Positions 1 to 9,020 are shown, numbered from the stretch's first letter. The stretch: 64,000 bases of DNA from Paenibacillus validus NBRC 15382 (GCF_004000985.1 NZ_BIMH01000025.1:1-64000), one strand, 5' to 3'. Made by a program: numbers and translations. Notes: generated by a model not told the origin, from the sequence alone.

Positions 1-1
1 C

Positions 2-127
2 GGCGGGGCGGGAGCCGCCGAGCCGGCTTCAGCGCCCGGTCCGCTGCGCCCGGAAGACGTGGCGCTCGGCGTCCTCTGGGCGGAAATTCTTGGCCCGCCG
101 CGCGCTAAGCGTCCTTATCGGCGTTAG
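2..127 (+). CDS. C-terminal fragment of an uncharacterised protein (5' end outside window)
   Basis: An open frame enters from the left edge and ends at TAG 125-127. It encodes about 41 residues: an Ala/Pro-rich linker, then a tail ending ILGPPRAKRPYRR. The tail looks like real protein and the frame ends just before a perfect terminator hairpin, so this is the last gene of an upstream operon. In B. subtilis the genes before yqfC are in the floA region; a link to that operon is inference. Function is not recognisable from this fragment. Confidence 0.6.
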   Translation, partial: GGAGAAEPASAPGPLRPEDVALGVLWAEILGPPRAKRPYRR

Positions 128-145
128 CGGAACCGGCTTACATCT

Positions 146-194
146 AACCGCCGCAAGCGATGAAGGTTGTCCTTCATCGCTTGCGGCGGTTTTT
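146..194 (+). terminator. Rho-independent terminator, perfect 21-bp stem
   Basis: Bases 146-166 pair perfectly with 171-191 around a TTGT loop, and the stem runs into a short T stretch. It closes the operon of the truncated gene at the left edge and separates it from yqfC. The remaining bases to 406 (about 210) show no convincing gene. Confidence 0.92.
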
Positions 195-406
195 GGCGTT
201 GGCGCAGTTCAAGCCTCCTGCGCGAAACTGCGCATCCCCGGTTCTGCGGGCAGGCTTCCTAGCTATATTTCGGCCTGGATTTCGGCCGGGTCATTTTACT
301 CTTTTTCCCAGCCCGACGTCATAATTTCGATTCCCCGGCATATCGTGTAAATAGCCCGTGATCTTCCGCTATTTTGCAAAGCGCCCGCTACCGGAGGAGG
401 TTAAGT

Positions 407-685
407 ATGCGCAGTCTGACTCACAAAATCAATCAATTTACGGCAAAACTGCTCGACCTGCCTCAGGACGTCGCTATGGACCTGCCCCGCATTACGATGA
501 TCGGGAATATGCAGCTTTATATCGAAAATCATCGGGGCGTCCTTCACTTCTCCAGCGATTCTTTGAAATTGGCCTTGGCGAAAGGAAAACTTGAAGTGGA
601 CGGCTCCGATCTGGTGATTCGCGCGATCCTGCCTGATGAAGTGATGATTGAAGGGAAAATCCGAGATATCAAATATATGTCCTAG
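407..685 (+). CDS. yqfC: Sporulation protein YqfC
   Basis: This 92-residue protein matches YqfC of spore formers in length, composition and position before yqfD. ATG 407 is chosen because AGGAGG (395-400) lies 6 bases upstream; the open frame extends further 5' without a ribosome site. It has no signal peptide or catalytic motif. In B. subtilis yqfC-yqfD belong to the mother-cell sigma-E regulon, but a sigma-E promoter is not clear here. The molecular role is unknown. Confidence 0.88.
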   Translation: MRSLTHKINQFTAKLLDLPQDVAMDLPRITMIGNMQLYIENHRGVLHFSSDSLKLALAKGKLEVDGSDLVIRAILPDEVMIEGKIRDIKYMS

Positions 686-707
686 AGCCGGAAAGGGGAT
701 GAGAGTC

Positions 708-1889
708 TTGAAAGCTTCGTTAATTTACCGTCTGCGCGGCTTTGTTCATCTGGAGGTCACCGGAGGCAAGCTGGAGCATTTGGTTAACCGCTTATCACAG
801 AAAAGGATGTCCGTCTGGGACATCCGTTATTTGGACAAGGAGCGGATTTCGTTATATGTCACCGTGCCCGATTTTTTTCGGCTTCGTCCGCTCTTGAAAG
901 AGACAGGCTCCCTGATTCGCATCAAGGAAAAACGCGGCTTTCCGTTTTGGCTGGACAAGCTCGAGAGGCGCAAATTTTTCGCCATCGGGCTGCTCGGCTT
1001 CGTCATCGGCATTTATTTGCTTTCCCAGCTCGTCTTGCAGGTTCGCGTGGAGGGCAATGAGACGATTCAAACCGAACAAATTTTGCAGGCGGCCAAGCAG
1101 CAGGGGGTGTACCGGCTGCAGTGGAAGTTTAAGCTGAAGGAGCCTTCCGAGCTGTCCCGGGCGATGCAGAGTCAGCTGCCGGCCGCCGCTTGGATCGGCG
1201 TTGAGGTGCGCGGTACGCATGTCGTGATCAAGGTCGTCGAAGCGACGATTCCGGAGAAGCCGCCGCTGATGAATCCGCGGCATCTGGTGGCCTCGAAGCA
1301 TGCGCTTGTGACGGAGATTTTTGCTGAAAAGGGACGTCCCGCCGTTAAGCCGAATACGTATGTGCGCAAAGGAGACATCCTCATATCCGGCATGATCGGC
1401 GACGAGCTCCATCAGCAAACGGTCGTAGCTTCCGGCACCGTCAAAGGTGTGGTCTGGTACAAACCGACGGTCGAAGTGCCGCTTGTGCGTCAATATAAAG
1501 TTTACACGGGCGAAAGTAAACAACGCTCTTACTTGGTCCTCGGCAGCCGCGGGGTGCAGGTGTCCGGGTACGGTAAAGTGCCGTTCGGGCAGACGGAAAC
1601 GATTCAGGAACGCAAAACGCTCAGTTGGCGCTCCTACACACTGCCGATCGGATGGCTCAGCGAGAAGGTGATGGAAGTGGAGCTTCAGGAGCAGCCGATC
1701 GATCCGAAGGAGGCGTCGAGCGTCGGATTGACGGAGGCGAAAGCACAAATATTGTCTGCCGCGGGCGGGGGCGCAAGGGTCGTTTCCGAAAAAATTTTGC
1801 ATGAGAAGGCGGAGAATGGTAAAGTTTATATGGAAGTGCTTTTGGAAGTCGAGGAGTCAATTGCGGTTGAACAACCGATTGTGCCTTAA
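708..1889 (+). CDS. yqfD: Sporulation protein YqfD
   Basis: The 393-residue protein has a cytoplasmic N-terminal part, one membrane helix (around residues 87-107, FFAIGLLGFVIGIYLL) and a long extracytoplasmic C-terminal region, as in the YqfD family. I prefer TTG 708: the GGAAAGGGG ribosome site (690-698) then has 9-base spacing, and the N-terminus has the same length as remembered homologues. ATG 699 sits directly against that site and would add MRV. It follows yqfC closely and is probably co-transcribed with it in the mother cell. In clostridial and bacillar spore formers this family is needed for normal spore development; its biochemical role is not established. Confidence 0.88.
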   Translation: MKASLIYRLRGFVHLEVTGGKLEHLVNRLSQKRMSVWDIRYLDKERISLYVTVPDFFRLRPLLKETGSLIRIKEKRGFPFWLDKLERRKFFAIGLLGFVIGIYLLSQLVLQVRVEGNETIQTEQILQAAKQQGVYRLQWKFKLKEPSELSRAMQSQLPAAAWIGVEVRGTHVVIKVVEATIPEKPPLMNPRHLVASKHALVTEIFAEKGRPAVKPNTYVRKGDILISGMIGDELHQQTVVASGTVKGVVWYKPTVEVPLVRQYKVYTGESKQRSYLVLGSRGVQVSGYGKVPFGQTETIQERKTLSWRSYTLPIGWLSEKVMEVELQEQPIDPKEASSVGLTEAKAQILSAAGGGARVVSEKILHEKAENGKVYMEVLLEVEESIAVEQPIVP

Positions 1890-1927
1890 TTTCATATGAC
1901 GAACGGTTATCGTTGAAGGAGAACTGG

Positions 1928-2890
1928 ATGGAACAAGCGACAACGGTGAAAGTATCTTTGAAAAATCCGTCCGAGGGCCAGGCGCTTTTCGGGCCGCAGG
2001 ATAAGTTTCTGCACTTGATTGAACGGGAAGTGCAGGCGTCCATTTTTACGCGCGAAGCGGAGATCGTCATTCAAGGCGCGAGCGCCGAAACCGCGCGTCT
2101 CGAGCATTTGTTTGCGGTACTGCTCGAGTTGATCCGAAACCAGTACGTGCTGACCGAGCGCGACGTGATTTATGCTTTGGATTTGTCCAAAGAGATGAAG
2201 GCCGATCAGCTGCTGGATCTGTTCAAGGGCGAAATCGCCGTTACGCACAAAGGCAAGCCGATTCGTGTGAAGACGATCGGGCAAAAGCAGTATGTAAACG
2301 AAATCAAGAAGAAGGATATCGTCTTCGGGATCGGACCTGCGGGGACGGGCAAAACCTACATCGCCGTCGTTCTCGCCGTAGCCGCGCTGAAAGAGGGCAA
2401 AGTGAAGCGGATCGTGCTGACGCGCCCTGCCGTCGAGGCGGGAGAAAGTCTCGGTTTCCTGCCGGGCGACCTTCAGGAAAAAGTTGACCCTTATTTGCGC
2501 CCGTTGTATGATGCTCTTAACGACGTGCTGGGTCCCGAGCAGGTGCTGAAGTCGCTGGAGCGCGGATTGATCGAAATCGCGCCGCTCGCCTACATGCGGG
2601 GGAGAACGCTTGACGATTCTTTTATTATATTGGACGAAGCGCAGAATACGACTCCGGAACAGATGAAAATGTTTCTGACGAGGCTCGGCTTCGGGTCGAA
2701 GATGGTCATTACCGGCGACGTCACCCAGATCGACCTGCCGCGCGGCAAGTCTTCGGGTCTTGTGGAAGCGAAACGGATCCTGGGCCGGATCGAAGAGCTC
2801 GGATTTATTACCTTCGCCGAACAGGATGTCGTTCGTCACTCGCTCGTGCAAAAAATCATCGTAGCCTATAATGAAGACAAAGAAGGCTGA
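1928..2890 (+). CDS. phoH: PhoH family ATPase
   Basis: This 320-residue protein has a Walker A motif (GPAGTGKT, about residue 140) and a DEAQN Walker B motif, the P-loop signature of PhoH. Its length is typical of B. subtilis PhoH (YqfE). ATG 1928 is preceded by AAGGAGA. It lies between yqfD and pgpH-ybeY, the usual context, where PhoH is thought to act with YbeY and Era in RNA metabolism. A second PhoH protein with a PIN domain is encoded at 29999, so both paralogue types are present. Confidence 0.93.
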   Translation: MEQATTVKVSLKNPSEGQALFGPQDKFLHLIEREVQASIFTREAEIVIQGASAETARLEHLFAVLLELIRNQYVLTERDVIYALDLSKEMKADQLLDLFKGEIAVTHKGKPIRVKTIGQKQYVNEIKKKDIVFGIGPAGTGKTYIAVVLAVAALKEGKVKRIVLTRPAVEAGESLGFLPGDLQEKVDPYLRPLYDALNDVLGPEQVLKSLERGLIEIAPLAYMRGRTLDDSFIILDEAQNTTPEQMKMFLTRLGFGSKMVITGDVTQIDLPRGKSSGLVEAKRILGRIEELGFITFAEQDVVRHSLVQKIIVAYNEDKEG

Positions 2891-2910
2891 GAAAGGGCTG
2901 ACCTTTCATC

Positions 2911-5208
2911 ATGAGCAATCGCGTTTCCATTCGGGGCAAATACCAATATCGGCTTGCCGGCTGGAGATATAGCGCCATCGTGCGCTTTCTTCTGTTTTTG
3001 GCGCTAGCCGTCTTTTTTTACTTTGCGCTTTTGCACCGTGTTGTCCCGCAAACCTACGATATCACGCTGAACGCCGTCGCCGAGAAAGACATTCTGGCGC
3101 CGCGCGCCATATTGAATGAAGTAGCCACGGAGAAGGCCAAGGAAGAGGCGGCTGCGAAAGTGCAGCCTGTTTACAAAATCGTTTCGTTGAAAAACGAGAT
3201 GGCGCTTGAAGCCGTCTTCGAGAAGCTGCAGCAAATTAATGCCGACGCGGACGTGTCCACAGCTGATAAAGTGAACATTTACAAAACGGTCATTCCGCAG
3301 CTTATTCAAGACCACCTGTACCGTCAGCTGAAGCAGTTTCAGGACAGCGGGCAGTACAGTCCCGAATTGCTGGCCGAGATGCGCCAGGATTTCGACGAGC
3401 AGCAGTACCGGATTCCAGAGGAAGCGTTTTATAAAATTCCGCGGCTGAGCAAGGATGATTTACTCCAAATGCAGCCGGTCGCCAAAGAAATCGTATCACG
3501 GCTGATGACGGATCAGCTGCTGGAGGCGCAGCCGGGCCGGGCGAAAGTGGCGGAGCTGGTTAACGCCTCGACCTTGTCGAAGAACAACGCGAGGGAGATT
3601 GTGCAGGAGCTGGTGCGGGCGGCGCTGACGCCGAACAAGTTCTACGATCAGAAAGGTACGGAAGAAGCGAAAGGCCACGCCCGGGACAATGTGAAGCCAA
3701 TTTTTATCAACAAGAACGAGGTGCTCGTGGCCAAGGGTGATAAAATTACCGAAGACGTCTATCAGCGGCTGGCTGCGCTGGAGCTGTTGAAAGACGATCG
3801 CTCGTATTGGCCTCATCTCGGTCTGTTTATTTTCGTTTCCTTATGCGGACTTGCGCTGTATATGTACGTCCGGCAAAGCGCGCTGCCGATCAAGTATAAC
3901 AACGTGCAGCTGTTAATGCTCGTGCTCATTTTATTTTTGACGGTTACGTTTATGAAAGTGTTCTCGATGATGCAGAACCTCGACTACCCGATGATCGGGT
4001 ATTTGGCACCGACAGCCATGGGAGCGATGCTGATCACGATTTTGTTAAACCCGCAGCTGGCGTTTATCGCAACCGTGCTGTTCAGCGTGATGGCGAGCAT
4101 CATTTTCAACTCCGACCACGTGCAAACGTTCGACTTCCGCTACGGCTTGCTGACATTCTCCACGTCGTTCGCCGCGATTTTCTCGATTCAGCGGGCGAGC
4201 CAGCGCTCGTCGATTCTCAAGGCGGGCATGATGGTTTCGGTGTTCGCGGTGGCGCTTGTTGCCGCCTTGCTGTTGTTCGAGGAGCAGGAGTCCAAACGCG
4301 CCGCCATCTTCGCGGCCTCGTTCGCCCTTGGCAGCGGGCTGCTGACCGCCGTATTCGTCATCGGCTTGCTCCCGTTCTTCGAAGTGGCGTTCGGCATTCT
4401 GTCGCCGTTGAAGCTCGTCGAGCTGTCCAATCCGAACCATCCGCTGCTGCGCAAGCTGCTGACGGAGACCCCGGGGACGTATCATCACAGCGTGATGGTC
4501 GGCAATTTGTCGGAGGCCGCCGCGGAAGCGATCGGCGCGGACGGCTTGCTGTGCCGGGTCGGATCGTACTATCACGATATCGGCAAGACGAAAAGACCGA
4601 GCTATTTTATCGAGAATCAAACGAATATCGAAAATCCGCATGACAAAATCGATCCGGCGCTCAGCAAGTCCATTATCGTGGCTCATGCCCGCGACGGGTC
4701 CGAAATGTTGAAGGATGTTAATATTCCCAAGCCGATTCGCGATATCGCCGAGCAGCATCACGGCACGACGCTGCTTCAGTTTTTTTACCACAAAGCGAAG
4801 AAACTAGCCGAAGAGCGGGGCGAAGAACCGCCGGAGGAGAAGGACTACCGCTACCCGGGACCGAATGCGCAGACGAAGGAAGCGGCGATTGTCGGCATCG
4901 CCGACTGCGTCGAGGCGGCTGTCCGCTCGCTGCGGAATCCGACCGTGGAGCAAATCGATTCGATGGTTCGCAAGATTATCAAGAGCCGATTGGACGACGG
5001 TCAATTCAATGAATGCGATTTGACGATTAAAGAGCTCGATCAAATTGCGAGAACGTTGAACGAGACGCTGCTCGGTATTTTTCACTCCAGAATCGAATAT
5101 CCGGCCGACGTTCAAGTGACGCGGGCAGATCCAAAAGCTCGTAAAGACAAAGACAAGGCTGCGGACGAGAATAAAGCGGACGAGAATAAAAAAGAGGTGG
5201 ACCCATGA
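2911..5208 (+). CDS. pgpH: 7TM-HD cyclic-di-AMP phosphodiesterase PgpH (YqfF)
   Basis: The 765-residue protein has an N-terminal membrane helix, a large extracytoplasmic 7TMR-HD sensor region (to about residue 300), a block of seven hydrophobic helices (about 305-490), and a cytoplasmic HD phosphohydrolase domain containing YYHDIGKTKRP. This is the architecture of PgpH, which hydrolyses c-di-AMP to pApA. The C-terminus is a charged Lys/Asp/Glu-rich tail. The ATG has only a weak, distant ribosome site, so translation may be coupled to phoH. Its stop overlaps the ybeY start by 4 bases (ATGA). Confidence 0.92.
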   Translation: MSNRVSIRGKYQYRLAGWRYSAIVRFLLFLALAVFFYFALLHRVVPQTYDITLNAVAEKDILAPRAILNEVATEKAKEEAAAKVQPVYKIVSLKNEMALEAVFEKLQQINADADVSTADKVNIYKTVIPQLIQDHLYRQLKQFQDSGQYSPELLAEMRQDFDEQQYRIPEEAFYKIPRLSKDDLLQMQPVAKEIVSRLMTDQLLEAQPGRAKVAELVNASTLSKNNAREIVQELVRAALTPNKFYDQKGTEEAKGHARDNVKPIFINKNEVLVAKGDKITEDVYQRLAALELLKDDRSYWPHLGLFIFVSLCGLALYMYVRQSALPIKYNNVQLLMLVLILFLTVTFMKVFSMMQNLDYPMIGYLAPTAMGAMLITILLNPQLAFIATVLFSVMASIIFNSDHVQTFDFRYGLLTFSTSFAAIFSIQRASQRSSILKAGMMVSVFAVALVAALLLFEEQESKRAAIFAASFALGSGLLTAVFVIGLLPFFEVAFGILSPLKLVELSNPNHPLLRKLLTETPGTYHHSVMVGNLSEAAAEAIGADGLLCRVGSYYHDIGKTKRPSYFIENQTNIENPHDKIDPALSKSIIVAHARDGSEMLKDVNIPKPIRDIAEQHHGTTLLQFFYHKAKKLAEERGEEPPEEKDYRYPGPNAQTKEAAIVGIADCVEAAVRSLRNPTVEQIDSMVRKIIKSRLDDGQFNECDLTIKELDQIARTLNETLLGIFHSRIEYPADVQVTRADPKARKDKDKAADENKADENKKEVDP

Positions 5209-5780
5209 GTTTGAGATTATCGTTTAGCAATGAGCAAGACCATATCGAGATTAGCCCGGAGCTGGTCCGGAAGCTGGAAGAGCTGCTGCGGCTGGCCGGG
5301 AAGGCCGAGCAGGTATCGGACGGCGAGGTGACGTTAACGTTCGTCGACGATGCGGCGATTCAAGCGCTGAATAAACAGTACCGCGGACTGGATAAGCCGA
5401 CGGACGTTCTCTCCTTCTCGATGCTCGAGATGGGCGAGGATGAGATTGAGATCGTGTACGGCGACGAGGAGTACGACGAGGAAGAATTCGAATTCATCGG
5501 CAACGGTGCGGATTCGGACGCCGATGAAGACGATGCTTCGGACGAAGGGGACGACGAGGAAGAAGGCTTCGAGGAGCCGATCGGAGACGTCATTATTTCC
5601 GTACAAAAGGCTGTGGCGCAAGCCGAAGAGTACGGCCATTCCGTCGATCGGGAGCTAGGGTTCCTGTTCGTGCACGGCTTCCTCCATTTGCTCGGGTACG
5701 ACCATCAGGACGAAGGGGCAGAGAAGCAAATGTTTGCGAAGCAGGAAGCGATCTTGCAGCAGGCGGGCTTGACCCGGTGA
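5205..5780 (+). CDS. ybeY: rRNA maturation endoribonuclease YbeY with an acidic insert
   Basis: YbeY is a zinc-dependent single-strand endoribonuclease acting in 16S rRNA 3' processing and ribosome quality control. The metal-binding motif HGFLHLLGYDH is intact near the C-terminus, and the DVLSFSM motif is present. At 191 residues it is longer than the usual 150-165, because about 35-40 residues, nearly all Asp, Glu, Gly and Ser, are inserted between the central DVLSFSMLEM strand and the IGDVIIS strand (roughly residues 83-125). AGGTGG precedes the ATG, which overlaps the pgpH stop. The neighbours phoH and era support the role. Confidence 0.93.
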   Translation: MSLRLSFSNEQDHIEISPELVRKLEELLRLAGKAEQVSDGEVTLTFVDDAAIQALNKQYRGLDKPTDVLSFSMLEMGEDEIEIVYGDEEYDEEEFEFIGNGADSDADEDDASDEGDDEEEGFEEPIGDVIISVQKAVAQAEEYGHSVDRELGFLFVHGFLHLLGYDHQDEGAEKQMFAKQEAILQQAGLTR

Positions 5781-6481
5781 GACAGCCGGTCAAATGGCAG
5801 CGCAGCTTCCGGTACGCGTACGAAGGCGTCAAATATGCGCTCTCCACCCAGCGCAACATGAAATTTCATTTCACGCTAGCGTTTCTGGCCTTGGTGCTTG
5901 CCTTGCTTTTCGGTCTTTCCAAAACGGACGTCTTGTTCATTCTGCTTGCGGTGACGCTCGTTATCGTGACGGAACTCATCAATACCGCCATTGAGAAGTC
6001 GGTCGATCTGGCGATGCCGGACATCCATCCGCTCGCCAAAATCGCCAAAGACGTAGCTGCAGCCGCGGTATTGGTGACTGCGGCTTTTGCCGTTGTTACG
6101 GGCATGGTCGTGTTCTACGATCCGATCGACCGGCTGCTGCGGACCGGCCGCGCCATGGAAGGCCATGCGCTGACCGCAGGCGCGGTATGGATTTTGCTAT
6201 CATTGGTTATTCTGACGGTAATCGTCATTCAGACGCGGTTCACGGAGAAGGGCACCTGGGTGAAGCCGAGCTTGCTCAGCGCGGTAGCCTTCGCCGTTGC
6301 GACGCTGATTGCATACCGCATCGAGGATACGCTCGCATCGCTGCTAGGTTTTTTTCTCGCTATCGTGCTCTCGCTCGTGTTATATGATAAACGGCGGAGA
6401 TCTTTCGCCTCGCAGCTGCTGGGAGCCTTGATAGGCAGCCTCATCACGTTGCTTTGCTTTTATTTATACACGATTTTCTAA
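5777..6481 (+). CDS. dgkA: Diacylglycerol/undecaprenol kinase fused to a degenerate PAP2-like membrane domain
   Basis: Residues 1-125 are a DgkA-type integral membrane lipid kinase with the signature ELINTAIEKSVDL and a following AKDVAAAAVLV helix; in Bacillota this enzyme phosphorylates undecaprenol. Residues 135-234 add four hydrophobic helices resembling a PAP2 phosphatase core (KPSLLSAVAFAVATLIA, then LLGALIGSLI). However, PSGH has become PSLL and the SR-x5-H-x3-D motif is not preserved. Kinase activity is expected; phosphatase activity is not. The GTG start overlaps the ybeY TGA, so translation is coupled. Assigning the second half to PAP2 is inference from motif layout. Confidence 0.8.
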   Translation: MRQPVKWQRSFRYAYEGVKYALSTQRNMKFHFTLAFLALVLALLFGLSKTDVLFILLAVTLVIVTELINTAIEKSVDLAMPDIHPLAKIAKDVAAAAVLVTAAFAVVTGMVVFYDPIDRLLRTGRAMEGHALTAGAVWILLSLVILTVIVIQTRFTEKGTWVKPSLLSAVAFAVATLIAYRIEDTLASLLGFFLAIVLSLVLYDKRRRSFASQLLGALIGSLITLLCFYLYTIF

Positions 6482-6501
6482 TCAAAGAAGGATGTGACCG
6501 C

Positions 6502-6918
6502 ATGCAACGCTCGGAATTGATCGAATGGGCCAAGCAAGTGCGGGAGCGGGCTTACGTGCCGTACTCCCGCTTTAAAGTAGGCAGCGCATTGCTCGATTCA
6601 TCAGGCCGCGTTCATCTCGGCTGCAACGTGGAGAATGCGGCGTACGGGCCGACCAACTGCGCCGAACGAACGGCGCTGCATCGCGCGATTGCGGACGGGG
6701 AAGCGCCGCGTACGTTTCAGGCCATTGCGGTCGTCGGCGATACGCCGCATCCGGTTTCTCCTTGCGGCGTTTGCCGTCAAGTGCTCGTGGAGCTATGCGC
6801 TCCGGATATGCCGGTGTATTTGGCGAATTTGCGCGGAGACGTCACGGAGACGACCGTATCGGCGCTGCTGCCCGGGGCATTCACATCTCAAGATCTGGAC
6901 GGAGGAACAGACAACTGA
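6502..6918 (+). CDS. cdd: Cytidine deaminase
   Basis: This 138-residue homotetramer-type cytidine deaminase carries the zinc motifs NCAERTA (Cys plus catalytic Glu) and PCGVCRQV, and the substrate motif YSRFKVG near the N-terminus. It deaminates cytidine and deoxycytidine in pyrimidine salvage. ATG 6502 follows GAAGGATGTG. It keeps the B. subtilis order dgkA-cdd-era, and its TGA overlaps the era ATG by one base. Confidence 0.95.
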   Translation: MQRSELIEWAKQVRERAYVPYSRFKVGSALLDSSGRVHLGCNVENAAYGPTNCAERTALHRAIADGEAPRTFQAIAVVGDTPHPVSPCGVCRQVLVELCAPDMPVYLANLRGDVTETTVSALLPGAFTSQDLDGGTDN

Positions 6919-7841
6919 TGTCAAACTCTTCAAAGAACGACACCAAGAAAGCGCCTTTTAAATCCGGCTTCGTGGCCATTATAGGCCGGCCGAACGTGGG
7001 CAAATCAACGTTGATGAATCAAGTGATCGGCCAAAAAATCGCGATCATGTCGGATAAGCCGCAAACGACGCGCAACAAAATTCATGGCGTATATACGACC
7101 GATGAAGCGCAAATCGTCTTTCTCGATACGCCGGGTATACATAAACCGACATCGAAACTCGGCGATTATATGATGAAATCCGCTCAAAGCGCACTCAGCG
7201 AAGTGGAGGCCGTGCTGTTTCTGATCGACGTTGTCGAAGGGCTCGGCGGCGGCGACCGGTTCATTATCGAGCAGCTACGTAACGTCAAGACGCCGGTCAT
7301 CCTGGTCATGAACAAAATCGACCAGGTGCATCCCGAGCAGCTGCTGCCGGTAATTACAACGTACAAGGAGCTGTACCCGTTCGCTGAAATCGTGCCGATC
7401 TCGGCGAAGAACGGCAACAACGTGAACACGCTTCTCGAGCAGGTGATCAAATATTTGCCGGAAGGACCTCAGTATTATCCGGCGGATCAAGTGACGGATC
7501 ACCCGGAGCAATTCGTTTGCGCGGAGCTGATCCGGGAGAAATTATTGCATCTGACGCGCGAAGAAATTCCGCATTCCATCGCGGTGTCCATTGAAGATAT
7601 GCGAGTGCAGGAGAACGGTCTCGTCCGCATTTCGGCCGTCATCTATGTGGAACGGGATTCGCAAAAGGGCATCATCATCGGCAAGAGCGGCGCATTGTTG
7701 AAGGAAGTCGGCAAACAGGCGCGCGCCGATATCGAGGCGCTGCTCGGCTCCAAGACGTTCCTCGAGCTGTGGGTGAAGGTGAAGAAAGACTGGAGAAACC
7801 ACGACCGCGTGCTGAAGGATCTCGGTTTTAGGCACGAATAA
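6918..7841 (+). CDS. era: Ribosome-assembly GTPase Era
   Basis: The 307-residue GTPase has G1 at residues 23-31 (GRPNVGKST), G3 DTPGIHK, G4 NKID and a C-terminal KH domain ([18 protein letters not shown]) that binds the 3' end of 16S rRNA. The 16-residue Ser/Lys-rich N-terminal extension before the G domain is slightly longer than usual. ATG 6918 follows GGAGGAACAG and overlaps the cdd stop. It acts in 30S maturation together with YbeY, encoded just upstream. Confidence 0.96.
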   Translation: MSNSSKNDTKKAPFKSGFVAIIGRPNVGKSTLMNQVIGQKIAIMSDKPQTTRNKIHGVYTTDEAQIVFLDTPGIHKPTSKLGDYMMKSAQSALSEVEAVLFLIDVVEGLGGGDRFIIEQLRNVKTPVILVMNKIDQVHPEQLLPVITTYKELYPFAEIVPISAKNGNNVNTLLEQVIKYLPEGPQYYPADQVTDHPEQFVCAELIREKLLHLTREEIPHSIAVSIEDMRVQENGLVRISAVIYVERDSQKGIIIGKSGALLKEVGKQARADIEALLGSKTFLELWVKVKKDWRNHDRVLKDLGFRHE

Positions 7842-7984
7842 GACGGAATTTGTTTCAGTAGTACAAAGGCAGGGTAATGGAGAGCATACATGCCAGTATT
7901 TGTTCAGCATACTTCGATGCGATTCGTATCATCCTATTCCTATAAACAGGTATTGTAGTCATGTCACACTGGGGAGGATGTACC

Positions 7985-8128
7985 ATGAGAGATTTTTCGT
8001 GGAAGTATTTTTCGATGACTGGAGATGTGGATGCCTACCTGCTTTATAAAGAGATGAATGTCCAAGACGGAGAGGAACCGGAACCGGAGGAAGAAGCGGG
8101 GCTGGAAGCCTCCGACTGGCTTCAGTAA
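7985..8128 (+). CDS. yqzL: YqzL family small protein
   Basis: A 47-residue acidic protein with the family N-terminus (MRDFSWKYFSMTGDVDAYLL), located between era and recO exactly as yqzL is in B. subtilis. GGGGAGG lies 7 bases upstream of the ATG. Its function is unknown. The 143-base spacer after era has no clear terminator, so read-through from era is possible. Confidence 0.88.
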   Translation: MRDFSWKYFSMTGDVDAYLLYKEMNVQDGEEPEPEEEAGLEASDWLQ

Positions 8129-8167
8129 GTAATACGCGCGAGGCTTAGGAGCAGGGAGAGACTGCCG

Positions 8168-8914
8168 ATGCAGTATAGGCTGCAGGGAATCGTCATTCGC
8201 AGCATGGATTATGGGGAAGGCAATAAAATTATTACGCTGTTTACTCGGGAACAAGGAAAAATGAGTATTGTCGCCCGAGGCGCCAAAAAAGTAAAAAGCC
8301 GATTCGGCTCGACCGTCCAGCTTTTTACGCTGGGCGATTTTTCATTTTTCAAATCGGGTCAGCTCGGAACGCTGAATCACGCCGAGATCGTGGAGGCGTT
8401 CCACAAGTTGCGCGAAGATTTGCATCTGGCGGCTAACGCGTCGTACCTGGCGGAGCTGACTGACCGGATGCTGGGCGATCAGGAAGGACAACCTTACTTA
8501 TTCGAGCAATTGAAAGGGAGCTTTCATGCGCTGCTTGAAGGCAAGGATATGCAGATTGTCGTCCACTTATACGAAATGAAAATGATGATGCACGCCGGTT
8601 ATATGCCTGAGCTGGAACAGTGCGTCATCTGCGGCAGTAAAGGGGAAGCGGTTTCGTTCAGCGTCGGGCTCGGCGGCATCTTATGCGAGACTTGCCGGCT
8701 GCGCGATCCGCAGGCGATTGCTTTAACGCCCGGAGCATTGAAGCTGCTGCGGATCTTTGTTCAAACCGACGTCAGGAGGCTCGGGCAGATTGACGTGAAG
8801 CCGCAGACGAAAGCGTTGTTGAAACAAATATTGCGCGCTTACTTCGACACGCACGCAGGCTTGCGCTTGAAATCGCGTGATTTTTTAGATCAAATGGATC
8901 GCTATGAAATATAG
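8168..8914 (+). CDS. recO: DNA repair protein RecO
   Basis: The 248-residue protein has an N-terminal OB fold (MQYRLQGIVIRSMDYGEGN), a helical middle and a four-cysteine zinc site (CVICG ... CETC, about residues 155-180), all typical of RecO. It loads RecA onto SSB-coated DNA with RecR in recombinational repair. AGGGAGAG precedes ATG 8168. In B. subtilis glyQ-glyS follow; here a promoter and leader hairpin follow instead. Confidence 0.95.
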   Translation: MQYRLQGIVIRSMDYGEGNKIITLFTREQGKMSIVARGAKKVKSRFGSTVQLFTLGDFSFFKSGQLGTLNHAEIVEAFHKLREDLHLAANASYLAELTDRMLGDQEGQPYLFEQLKGSFHALLEGKDMQIVVHLYEMKMMMHAGYMPELEQCVICGSKGEAVSFSVGLGGILCETCRLRDPQAIALTPGALKLLRIFVQTDVRRLGQIDVKPQTKALLKQILRAYFDTHAGLRLKSRDFLDQMDRYEI

Positions 8915-8923
8915 ATGAAAAAA

Positions 8924-8952
8924 TTGACATAATTTTCGTGCAATGTTATTAT
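8924..8952 (+). promoter_or_regulatory. Strong sigma-A promoter with extended -10
   Basis: The -35 box is TTGACA (8924-8929), the spacer is 17 bases, and the -10 box TATTAT (8947-8952) is preceded by TG at 8944-8945. An alternative -10, TATAAT (8950-8955), would need a 20-base spacer. Transcription would start near 8959, about 150 bases before the PPDK regulator gene. Confidence 0.8.
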
Positions 8953-8973
8953 AATATGATGCATCCATGGAAT

Positions 8974-9020
8974 TCTCGTTACAGAGTCTGCTTACTAGGC
9001 TTTGGTTAGCGAGATTTTTT
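8974..9020 (+). terminator. Intrinsic terminator or leader attenuator between recO and the PPDK regulator
   Basis: TCTCGTTACAGAGTCT (8974-8989) pairs with AGGCTTTG (8997-9004) plus TAGCGAGA (9007-9014), with three G-U pairs and a two-base bulge, followed by T6 (9015-9020). It ends recO transcription. Because the promoter at 8924 lies immediately upstream, it would also stop that promoter's transcript after about 60 bases, as an attenuator would. No T-box specifier or known riboswitch core is recognisable. Confidence 0.75.

Noticed and set aside
319-346. Possible sigma-E promoter upstream of yqfC (ATAATT with CATATCGT)
   Set aside because: The -10 matches the consensus CATACANT only partly and the spacing (12 bases) is short, so it is not better than chance.
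195-406. Open frames between the first terminator and yqfC
   Set aside because: No ribosome site, poor composition and overlap with the terminator hairpin; they look like chance frames.
852-1802. Long antisense open frame opposite yqfD
   Set aside because: A shadow of the high-GC coding strand, Arg/Leu/His-rich and without a ribosome site; similar antisense frames occur opposite phoH, typA, phoH2 and others.
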